A DNA stretch of 51,002 nucleotides from Anthoceros angustus. Lineage: Eukaryota; Streptophyta; Anthocerotopsida; Anthocerotales; Anthocerotaceae. Under the pieces are notes generated by a model. It ran no database searches, was not told the origin of the DNA, and worked only from the letters and a program-made list of their open reading frames with translations. Made by a program: the position numbers and the translations under genes. Of this stretch, positions 43,975 through 51,002 are shown piece by piece. How positions within the stretch are numbered: the stretch's first letter is position 1; each line of letters starts with the position of its first letter. Location of the stretch: assembly GCA_010909165.1 (NCBI GenBank), contig VJWM01000340.1:1-51002 (forward strand), in the 5' to 3' direction.

Positions 43975-44620
43975 CTATTTTGCTGTGTTTGGTTTTCTTC
44001 TCAGGGATTCTCCTTTCAATTCGATTCTGATGGCATTTGCTGTCAATCTGTCCATAATGGCGTCGGCCAAGTGGGTTCGTTAATGTAGTCATACCATTTG
44101 TTTACGGGCAATTGTGAAGTGATGATGATGCTTTTCTTGCCGTAGCGGTCTTCCAGGAGTTGGAGTAGGGTAAGCCGTATTTCCTGTGTCAGGGATTGGA
44201 GGCCAAAATCATCCAGGATGATCAGTGTCTGCCGCTCCAGGTGGTTCAGCAGTTTGATGTAAGAACCATCCAGCTTCGACAAGGTTACCTTTTCGATGAG
44301 CCGGTTCATGTTCAGGTAGGCTGTTTATGGCCCAGCAAAACAGGATTGGTGGCCCAGCGCACAAGCCAGGTAGCTTTTACCGCAGCCGGTGGCGCCAGTG
44401 ATCAGGATGTTTTCTCCCTGCTGCAGGTAGCGGCTTTCTGCCAGTGAAGCCAGCTGCTGTTTGGTGAGGTTGCGCGCGCTGCATTCTGATCTGTTCTACG
44501 GTAGCCGGCAGCCGCAGTTTGGCCAGCTTCAGGTATAGGCTGTTTTTCGTTGGTCCGGTTAAGGTCTTCGGATTGTAACAAGTGGGCAACGAGGTCATGT
44601 CCTCTCAATTGCTGATCCAT
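43975..44620 (-). CDS. istB: IS21-family helper ATPase IstB
   Basis: Start MDQQLRGHDLVAHLLQSEDL. Then LYLKLAKLRLPATVEQI, QQLASLAESRYLQQGENILI, and Walker A ITGATGCGKSYLACALGHQ across a slip. Next are MNRLIEKVTLSKLDGSYIKL, TLIILDDFGLQSLTQEIRLT with Walker B and sensor, GKKSIIITSQLPVNKWYDYI, and the end MDRLTANAIRIELKGESLRR. About 215 residues; family members have 245-260, so about 30 are missing or unresolved. AAA+ protein that selects the target for IstA. Its 5' side faces another IS21 end instead of the end of an istA gene. Confidence 0.88.
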
Positions 44621-44650
44621 AGGGAGTTCCAGTTGGATATTTCACTCCAT

Positions 44651-44795
44651 AGTTTACCACTTATTTCAGTGGATAGTTTACCAGCGTTTCAGTCCAAAGT
44701 TTACCAGTTTTGAGGTGGGAGGCTGATTTAATTCAGTCCAAAGTTTACCACTTTTATGGTTTTCGGAACTGACAATACGGCGCAAAGTTTACCAC
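44651..44795. repeat. Five AGTTTACCA[C/G] direct repeats, left end of a second IS21-type element
   Basis: Copies start at 44651, 44675, 44698, 44742 and 44786, with steps of 24, 23, 44 and 44 bp. They lie upstream of istA and differ fully from the TGTTGACCCA ends near istB. Multiple spaced direct repeats at the ends are an IS21 trait. Confidence 0.75.
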
Positions 44796-44851
44796 TTTAG
44801 CAACAGAGTTGTTGTTGACCATTTTCATGGCCTTGCTTTGTCGCAAAAAGC

Positions 44852-45382
44852 ATGTCCAATAAAGTGACTCCGATGCAACAGCTTCGATTATTGATTCAAT
44901 TACTGGAAAAGGGCTATTCACGCGCCATTGCTGTCGAACTTAACCTCTCCCGTCAACCCGTTACCGAATATGCCAAACGACTCAAGGACTCGGGTTTATC
45001 CTTGGAGCAGCTGCGGCAACTGCCAGACGCCGAACTCTCCGGTATCGTGTATCAGCCTGCTGTGCTGCCGGATTTTACAGACAATACCCGCAGGATGGAG
45101 TTCAACGCCCGGCTGGCCTACTTTCAATCCGAACTCAAACGAACCGGAGTAACCAGACTTTTACTCTGGCAGGAATACAAAGCAGAATGCCCCTATCACT
45201 ACCAATACACCCAGTTTTGTATTCTGCTGAAAAGGCGGTAAAGCCACCCAGGCAACCATGCACCTGGTCCATGACCCGGCTGCGATGGTGATGGTGGATT
45301 TTGCCGGAGATAAAATACGGTATGTTGACAAGGATACCGGAGAGTGTCTCGTCCTGAAAAACCTTACACAGTTTAAGAATTA
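44852..45382 (+). pseudogene. istA: IS21-family transposase IstA, N-terminal part, cut by IS3
   Basis: Start MSNKVTPMQQLRLLIQLLEK, then AIAVELNLSRQPVTEYAKRL, KDSGLSLEQLRQLPDAELSG: the helix-turn-helix region. Then WQEYKAECPYHYQYTQFCIL and, across a slip, ATMHLVHDPAAMVMVDFAGD, where the Asp of VDFAGD is the first catalytic residue of the DDE core, then IRYVDKDTGECLVLKN. It ends at an IS3 element; about 175 of 500 residues remain, and no continuation is found beyond the IS3. Confidence 0.82.
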
Positions 45383-46782
45383 ATCCTGAAAGAAGTTTAC
45401 ATGTTTTCATTTGTCCTTCTTGCACTTTACAGTCCTCTCAAATTATGATAAAACCTCCGAATGGTTTAGGTCTACCAGGTAACTTCTTCCTCTCGGTTTC
45501 CAGCGCTTAGGAATCTGTCCGGCAAGATCATGTGCCACCATTGGTGTTTTGTTGTCAAGGCTATTATGTGGTCGCCTGCTATTGTATATCATGACGGCCT
45601 TGTCTCTATGGCCTGTGCCTCTTTGTGGTTTTGATACATACGTCTTGGATGGAATTCCGTTTTATAATCCCGTTCATGCGTTCTGCCAGCGCGTTGTCGT
45701 ACGGGTTTCCGGTTTGCTTCATGCTGATATCGATATCGGCGGATCGCAACATACTTACGTAAGCTGCCGAACAGTACTGAACGCCACGATCTGAATGATG
45801 AATTAATTTTCTGTCGGGATAAGACCTTGTTTCAATGCCATTTGAAGTGCAGCAGGCACCGGTGCTTTCAGATTTGGGTGCAGACAGTGTCCTACAATTT
45901 TGCGAGAATAGGCATCTGTTATCAGAGATAAATAGCTATACCCTTCAAGCGTTCTGACATAGGTAATATCCGAAACCCAAATATTTTCGGAAGTATCAAC
46001 CGGCAAATTCGCAATGAGGTTGGGGGTATTTCTTCAACCAATGGCAGGAATCGGTGGTACGTATGCTGCGCCTGCGTCTGCGGACAAGGAGCCCGTGAAA
46101 ACGCAGCAAGTCGAATAGCTGATCACGCCCCATCTTTATGCCTTGTGCGGAGAGCTGATTGCTCATTAACAACAACAGTTTACGAGTGCCTATTCCGGGA
46201 TGATCTTTTCTGAGTTCGTATACAATCCTCAAAACAATAGAATGGGCGATACTAGTTTTTCTTCCCGTTCCTGCGCCTCATAAAGGCCTGCCGGGTAACA
46301 CCAAACAGTGCACAAAGCTTTCCCAAACCAATTGAAGGGTGGCTTTGCCTTATTTTTGACTGTTTGGTACCAGACTTTTTGAGATCTTAATTTTAAGGTC
46401 ATCCTCAGCTACTTTGATCATTGTCTCCAAACCCAGGATTTTCAGTCTGGCGTATTCAATGCCTTGCTCAGCCGCTTAACTTCGTTTTGCTCATCACTGT
46501 TTATAAAAGTCCCTTTACTCATAGTCAATAATACCACCTTTTCTGGCACCTGGCGCTATATTCACTGAAAGGCGAGTCATCCATGATTTTAACGTGTTGC
46601 GGCATAACCCATATTTTAGACACGCCGACCGTATCCTGATTGCGCCGGATTGGATCTCCTGCACAATCGATCGCATTTCGTCCTCGGTCCTGCGTACGTA
46701 AGGGCTGCTGCTGAGCGAATCCTTTTCCGTTTAGCTTTTCAATGTCATCTGAAATTGATTGGGTGTCAAGCTATTTCAGGAT
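45383..46782 (-). mobile_element. IS3-family insertion sequence
   Basis: About 1.4 kb. The outer ends read as imperfect inverted repeats: tgtcaagctatttcaggat (46764-46782) and, on the other strand, tgtaaacttctttcaggat (45383-45401), 15 of 19 matching. Inside are orfA and orfB on the minus strand. No clear 3-4 bp target duplication is visible. It truncates istA. Confidence 0.7.
45443..46748 (-). CDS. IS3-family transposase (orfA plus orfB, DDE)
   Basis: OrfA: SSPYVRRTEDEMRSIVQEIQ, AIRIRSACLKYGLCRNTLKS with the helix-turn-helix, then MSKGTFINSDEQNEVKRLSK and LGLETMIKVAEDDLKIKI, the zipper. OrfB: IGLGKLCALFGVTRQAFY, MRIVYELRKDHPGIGTRKLL, GRDQLFDLLRFHGLLVRRRR, then the integrase core ENIWVSDITYVRTLEGYSYL, SLITDAYSRKIVGHCLHPNL, and the end YNSRRPHNSLDNKTPM. 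The middle of the core (second Asp) is frame-broken around 45,700-45,800. Normally orfAB is made by programmed -1 frameshifting; sequencing slips hide the signal here. Confidence 0.82.
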
Positions 46783-47152
46783 GTGACACTATGCCTTCAC
46801 GAAAATGATTTGACAAGTTAATGGCAAGCTCTGCCTTTCCGAAATACGACACTTTTCCTGTAATATTGTTTGCCGTTCAAACACAGTGTGTAAGGACGTA
46901 AATTGTTGACAAACCCAAAAGACGTTTGATCGCTTTACCAATTGTGGCTGGGTTCTTGAATTGAAATACAACTATCCTCGTTTGCAGTTGAATTCACTTC
47001 GGGACAGGAGTCGAACGAATAAATTAGTGTTTTCAAATCACCCTCGTACGAGTTGACAAGATAAAGGAAAAGGTATTCGGAGACTAAGGGACAATAATAA
47101 AAGTACCGTATTAAGGTAAGCATTCACCGAACTACGCCTATGCGTTGTCAAG

Positions 47153-48644
47153 TTAATTACTTCCCGATCTAGGTTTCCACTGATCGGGCAATAACTTCTT
47201 AGTTCACTTGTTTTGGTGGTAGGCATGCGCTCCAGGATATCGTGTATGTATTCCAATGGATTCAACTCGTGTTTTCTACAGGTTTCGAGCAGAGAATAAA
47301 ACAGTGCGAGTCGTTTACCTCCTTCATTGGATCCGGCGAATAAGTAATTCTTACGCCCCAGGGCTACGGGTCGCATGGCATTTTCGACGAGGTTGTTATC
47401 TATCTGCAATTGACTATCGGTAGTATAGTTGCTGAGTTTATCCCAGCGTTGCAAGGCATAGCCGACTGCTGTCATCAGCGGGCTTTTACCAAGTTGGTGG
47501 TGTATTGTTCCGTGAGCCATGTTTTCAGTGCAGTTAGTATCGGCACGGCTTCCTGCTCACGGATGGCCACAATTGCTCGGGACTGATTTGCTGCTCCCGA
47601 AGCCTTCGTTCGATCGCGTAGAGCTTCTGCAGTTCGGTAAGGAAGTATTGAGCCGGAACCTTATCCGTAACTAATGCCTTTTCAAAATACCGTCGGGCAT
47701 GGGCCATACAGTACAATTGTGTGATGTCGGATCTGCCACCAATGGCGGCATGATCGTACACCCGTACCCATCTGTTTGGAGATAGCCGCTAAAATGGCGT
47801 AATACATCAAGTGGTCCTTTTGCTTCGCCCGGGTTGGTAATCGTAGTACACCAACTGCAACGGCGGGCTGTGGTAGGCCCAGAGATAACCGGTTTGGGTA
47901 GCGCCTTTGGTTTCTCCGCTGAGTACCGGTAGCGGCGTCTCATCCGCCTGGATATATCCGCAAGCAATGACCTGTTTTTAATGCTTCATTCAACGGGGCT
48001 AGTAAGGTAGCAGTAGCTTCCAGCCATCCGCATATCGTACTGGCGGCCAGTTTTACACCATGACGCTGGAATCGTTTGATCTGCCGGTAAACCGGAAGAT
48101 GATCAACATGCTTATCCACAATAATCTGGGCCAGTAGTCCTGGTGCTGCCATGCCTTTTCGATGGTAAAGGCCGGTAATGGTGCAATGATAAAATCGGTG
48201 CTGGTGCCATCGGCCGCGTCTTTGGCATATTTAGGGCGTACGTACCGGCGTACCAATAATTTACCGGCACATAATCCAGTTGCTCGGTATATTCTTCATC
48301 CACCTTTCTGTAGCCGGTAGTGTCTTGCTCGGGTTCCAGATAAATAGTTACTCTTTCCAGGTGATCAGGTAGCGCTAAGCGACCGGTTGGTTGAGGATTG
48401 GTCGCTTTCTTTTAACCACCACCATCTGCTCTACGGGCAGCGGGGCCGCAGCCTGTTGTTGCATCATACCGGCCAGATCCAGTTGTGCGGGATCCAGGGC
48501 AGCGTCAGGGGATAAAGCGTTCCGACTTGCGGCCAAACAGCAGGCGTTTGAATTCATTCAGCTCAAAACGAAGCTGGGCCAGTTGGGCTGACTGCTGCCG
48601 GTTGATGCTGGTGAGCTGTTCTATTTGCTTGTCTTTGTCCACGG
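47153..48644 (-). CDS. tnpC: IS66-family transposase TnpC
   Basis: N-terminal coiled coil: DKDKQIEQLTSINRQQSAQL, AQLRFELNEFKRLLFGRKSE. Then the zinc-finger-like and linker parts: RVTIYLEPEQDTTGYRKVDE, AKDAADGTSTDFIIAPLPAF. Core: GLLAQIIVDKHVDHLPVYRQ, RFQRHGVKLAASTICGWLEA, GDETPLPVLSGETKGATQTG with the first Asp, LWAYHSPPLQLVYYDYQPGR. Near the end: SQLQIDNNLVENAMRPVALG with the catalytic Glu, RKNYLFAGSNEGGKRLALFY, and SLLPDQWKP. About 495 residues, with about seven slips. The probable start is the GTG of VDKDKQ. Confidence 0.92.
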
Positions 48645-48865
48645 AGATAAAGTAAGTGGACGACAAATAAAAAAGGTATGGATCGATTGACAGCAGGACG
48701 TTTTACAAGCGTACATGTGGATAACCGACCGGTCTTTTTGATTGCAAAACAGGCGCCGACAAGCGCAGCAATGCCACCACCCGGCAGATGCGCGTTTACG
48801 CACCGCAGGAGGCCTTTCCGGTGATCGGGCGAGCCGCTAAAGAAATGGACATTGTGGAAAAGTTT

Positions 48866-49211
48866 TCAGGCACTGAGCCTAAAACGTGGCCGCTGCCGGA
48901 TCGAAGTAAGCTGTATGCCGGCCAGCAGCAACCGAAGTTGAAGTGCTGTCAGGCTTACAGCCGTTTTACCAGTTGCTGAAGGCAGCTCAAAACTGCCCTT
49001 TTCCAGCCGCTTATGATACACACAAAATCCATCGGAATCCCAACGTAAGAGTTTAAGCTGATTGCGTCGCTTGTTGATAAAAATAAACACATCACCACTG
49101 AGCAGCGGTAGTCGCATCTGTTGCTTGACCAATCCCCGAGGCCGTCAAAGGATTTACGCATATCCGCTACTCCCTGGTATAAGTAGCGACGATTGTCTGG
49201 AAGGATAGCAT
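48866..49211 (-). CDS. tnpB: IS66-family accessory protein TnpB
   Basis: Start MLSF, then (across slips) NRRYLLYQGVADMRKSFDGL, VKQQMRLPLLSGDVFIFINK, RRNQLKLLRWDSDGFCVYHK, RLEKGSFELP and LTALQLRLLLAGIQLTSIR. This is the conserved IS66 Orf2 fold. About 115 residues. Required for transposition together with TnpA and TnpC; molecular role not settled. A 221-bp gap to tnpC, longer than usual, shows no supported gene. Confidence 0.9.
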
Positions 49212-49491
49212 AGCTTATAAAAAGGCTGCATAAAGGATAAGACCTCTACATCGTATACGCTGATGACACTGCCACCAGGCATTTGAATGGTGGCAATTGC
49301 CGATCATAAGGTCTACATTGTATCGGCACAAAATCGGATGCCACAGCTTTGTTGGATTGCCGGACTCGTTTTAACCAATAATAGTAAGTTGCTTCACTGA
49401 TACCACTAGCCGCACAAAACGACTTGGCTGTTTGCTCAGGACGCTTGCTCTCCAGTAAGGCAAGCATATTCTGCTGATGAGCTGATCGCAT
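49205..49491 (-). CDS. tnpA: IS66-family accessory protein TnpA
   Basis: Start MRSAHQQNMLALLESKRPEQ, then TAKSFCAASGISEATYYYWL, a helix-turn-helix of the transposase_8-like type. After a slip near 49300 it continues IQMPGGSVISVYDVEVLSFM, ending near the tnpB start, which it overlaps by a few bases. About 95 residues. First gene of the IS66 operon, probably a DNA-binding subunit. Confidence 0.85.
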
Positions 49492-49722
49492 ACAATTCTT
49501 TTGCCCGCAAAATTACTACCAGGTAACAGACAGCCATAGGCGTGGTTGGATGAATGCTTACGTATTAAGAGCATATTTGGGTTAACGGTTTGACTGCTCA
49601 CTTGCATCCAAATAATACTATCTCTTACACTATTTTTCAAAGTCAACTATGCTTTTCGTTTAAGACCCTGTAACCAAGATGAGAGAGTGAAGAGCACCAT
49701 CACGAAATCCCCAGTGATGTCA

Positions 49723-50088
49723 TCACGACTTACCGATAATTTTTACGATGCAGCATTCCCCAGTTGCGTAACTCAAAATAACTTTATCTAATGTCTTCGC
49801 ATGTGGAGTTAACTTGTACTCAATAGTTACGGGCACTGTATCATATACAACTCGCTTGATTAACTGATGCTCTTCAAGACTTTTAATTCTTTGGAAAGCA
49901 TTCGAGGAAAGTCTCGGAATCTGCCTTTCAATGTCCTTAAACTTTGATTGACCGGAAGAAATCGCGATGATGATTTGAAGTTTCCATTTTCCATTCAGTA
50001 CATCCAATGCATCACGGATTGCCATCAGCGACTTCAAACATTCAGAGTGATCAACACCTGCTTCAACTTCTAATTCCCGAACTGCCAT
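49723..50088 (-). CDS. HxlR-family winged-helix transcription regulator
   Basis: MAVRELEVEAGVDHSECLKS has the conserved Cys of the family (a redox or aldehyde sensor in some members). Then LDVLNGKWKLQIIIAISSGQ, KFKDIERQIPRLSSNAFQRI, KSLEEHQLIKRVVYDTVPVT, IEYKLTPHAKTLDKVILSYA. One codon near SSNAF seems lost, otherwise the frame is intact, unusual here. 121 residues, typical. HxlR proteins often repress themselves and a divergent gene; two dyads lie directly upstream, but the divergent side is an IS1595 copy. Confidence 0.9.
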   Translation of the reverse strand: MAVRELEVEAGVDHSECLKSLMAIRDALDVLNGKWKLQIIIAISSGQSKFKDIERQIPRLSSNAFQRIKSLEEHQLIKRVVYDTVPVTIEYKLTPHAKTLDKVILSYATGECCIVKIIGKS

Positions 50089-50111
50089 ATGCCTGTTTGT
50101 TAAAATAGGGT

Positions 50112-50149
50112 GCTATACTTTGGTATAGCGGTTACTAAATGTATAGTAA
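50112..50149. promoter_or_regulatory. Two adjacent dyads upstream of the HxlR gene, candidate operator
   Basis: GCTATAC (50112-50118) and GTATAGC (50123-50129) form a perfect inverted repeat with a 4-base spacer. TTACTA (50132-50137) and TAGTAA (50144-50149) form a second one. Centres are about 20 bp apart, two helical turns, and the first begins 24 bp before the start codon. This suits autoregulation by a dimeric winged-helix protein. Confidence 0.5.
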
Positions 50150-50199
50150 ATATATGGTAGGTTTGAGGCGTAAAGAAAACTCGTATCATTAAAATTTTA

Positions 50200-50468
50200 T
50201 AGGATTAGGTAGAACTTGCTCAAAGCAAATATAGGTTTTGTTGCTGCTAAATATATTAGTATTTTAGTTCTAAATATATTAGTCATGTTTAAAGGCATAA
50301 ATGCAATCGCATTCAGTAAGAAATTCAAAACAATGAAGATTGCTACAATTACCTGATTGATTTGAAATGGGGCAAAGGGTTTCATTGTTCCCGATGCGGT
50401 TGTGTTGAGCATTATAAAGGCAGGACATATTATTATCGGCGCTGCCGTAGTTGTAATTACAGTGAAAG
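50200..50468 (+). mobile_element. Left 269 bp of a second IS1595 copy
   Basis: Starts with the terminal repeat TAGGATTAGGTAGAA at 50200-50214 and matches 12283-12551 base for base, including the same missing base before AATGAAGATTGC that breaks the transposase frame. It ends abruptly after the zinc-ribbon region (AACTATAGTGAAAG-like position, acagtgaaag), without a right terminal repeat. Confidence 0.9.
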
Positions 50469-51002
50469 TGTTGGTGCGGTACCAAGGTGCACGCCGGCAC
50501 TGCCACAGCCCGTGGCTGATGCCAAGGGTCCAACACATCGGAGAGCTTGAGAGTGGGGTCCCGAGTAGTGCGGGTGACCACCAACTCTAGCAAGGTTGAG
50601 GGGCCAGTTGGTCCAATAGTTTCGCAGCGATGAGCGAACCGCCAACTCGACAGCATCTATGAGCAAGGGCGTGCCCACATGCTTGGATGATGGCCATGTC
50701 TTGGCGAACTTGCGGTAGAGTGTCCAGTGCCGAGGTGTTCTCCAAGTAAGCGCAGCCAGGCTGAAGTGCTGAACATCCACCAAGATGCGGTGAAGGTCCC
50801 AAAACAAGGCGGTTCGTGGGTCTTGTAATCCTCCCCGTGCCGGGCTTGAGAAAATCCTTGGCATTCCCATCCCGCAATCACGAAGTGGATGGGGCCGAGC
50901 TGAATGTGGCGGGCGTTACCTGGATGTCTTGGGGCACAGAAAAGGTGCCCGAGATAGCATTGGCGGGAAGTAGTGAAGGGAATCGCCGCGGCTCAAGGCG
51001 GC
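50469..51002 (-). pseudogene. C5-cytosine DNA methyltransferase fragment, eukaryotic retroelement-like
   Basis: Read on the minus strand in three frames: SAPIHFVIAGWECQGFSQAR has the catalytic motif IV (CQGFS, here after GWE instead of GPP) at 50849-50872. Next is DPRTALFWDLHRILVDVQH, then YLENTSALDTLPQVRQDMAI with the motif VI ENT. Then VGTPLLIDAVEL and LRNYWTNWPLNLA, a motif VIII-like RxRxYWTN, and finally DPWHQPRAVAVP and WYRTNTF up to the break at 50,469. About 175 residues remain, without motif I or IX-X. The GWECQGFS and RNxWTNL pattern is one I associate with methylase genes in plant and algal retroelements (recollection). GC is clearly higher than in the rest of the window. Confidence 0.6.

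Larger units (their letters stand above)
47116..49561 (-). mobile_element. Complete IS66-family insertion sequence
   Basis: 2446 bp with terminal inverted repeats. Left 47116-47142 begins gtaagcattcaccgaac; right 49535-49561 read inward begins gtaagcattcatccaac. The 27-bp ends differ at about three positions. It is flanked by a perfect 8-bp target duplication GTATTAAG (47108-47115 and 49562-49569), the usual IS66 length. Carries tnpA, tnpB and tnpC in order on the minus strand. The intact duplication indicates a recent insertion. Confidence 0.93.
46935..49646 (-). pseudogene. Small hypothetical ORF interrupted by IS66
   Basis: On the minus strand the ORF starts MTLKNSVRDSIIWMQVSSQT (49646) and runs to the IS66 end at 49562. 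Past the element it resumes at 47115. Removing IS66 and one copy of its 8-bp duplication restores one open frame through NPNMLLIR and YFYYCPLVSE to EPSHNW, stop at 46935. About 87 codons in all. Part of it is hydrophobic (YLFLYLVNSY). I do not recognise the protein, and an accidental open frame is possible. Confidence 0.5.

Noticed and set aside
44651-44795. CRISPR-like array or plasmid iterons
   Set aside because: Repeat units are only about 10 bp with unequal spacing, no cas or rep gene is near, and position upstream of istA explains them as IS21 ends.
48788-48979. Plus-strand ORF between tnpB and tnpC (MRVYAPQEAFPVIGRAAKEM)
   Set aside because: It overlaps the end of tnpB on the other strand, is short, has no recognisable motif, and IS66 elements do not normally carry an antisense gene there.

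Overview
The window reads as Bacteroidota DNA, most likely Chitinophagaceae-like. Evidence: TonB-dependent receptors with carboxypeptidase-regulatory-like N-termini, surface lipoproteins with lipoboxes, a zinc metalloprotease ending PIGCDVE, a DUF4184 protein, an S41 peptidase with a TNR-CFSACNDF active-site segment, and a TAnnTTTG-type promoter. Almost every gene, transposases included, is broken by single-base frame slips every one to three hundred bases. This looks like an uncorrected long-read assembly, so gene limits below are the span over which a protein can be followed across frames. I call something a pseudogene only where a segment is missing or interrupted.

Layout. 0-4 kb: end of a membrane protein, the GTPase MeaB, a large secreted zinc metalloprotease and a small CxxC membrane protein. 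4-9 kb: worn accessory DNA with a MITE-like element, a collapsed AraC regulator, a VOC protein, a lipoprotein amidase, an IS3 orfA remnant, a DUF4184 protein and the tail of a TolC-like efflux protein. 9-12.2 kb: first arm of a surface-polysaccharide locus (two left-handed beta-helix acyltransferases, a GT2 and the ABC-2 permease Wzm). 12.2-13.7 kb: an IS1595 element with perfect 8-bp target duplications, nested in a shrunken IS1182-like element.

13.7-25.5 kb, minus strand: S41 peptidase and outer-membrane protein, then a tightly packed operon in the order receptor R1, lipoprotein L1, receptor R2, lipoprotein L2, with a related lipoprotein L3 after a 139-bp gap. This is the best candidate for an undescribed surface uptake system. 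25.6-43.8 kb: second arm of the polysaccharide locus, with eight glycosyltransferases, a WecA/MraY-like initiating transferase, the ABC ATPase Wzt with a C-terminal sugar-binding domain, a sugar aminotransferase, a Wzy-like membrane protein, an SLBB outer-membrane export protein, a Wzz-like protein, an esterase and a GH16 endo-glycanase. Together these genes would start, extend, modify, export and trim a surface glycan.

43.8-49.6 kb: an insertion-sequence pile-up with two different IS21 halves placed head to head, an IS3 element and a complete IS66 that splits a small ORF. 49.7-50.1 kb: an HxlR regulator with dyad operators. From 50,200 a second IS1595 copy starts, is identical to the first for 269 bp, then breaks off at 50,468 into about 534 bp of GC-richer DNA. 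That DNA encodes a C5-cytosine methyltransferase fragment that I associate with plant-type retroelements. The break is most simply a chimeric join, but it deserves a check.
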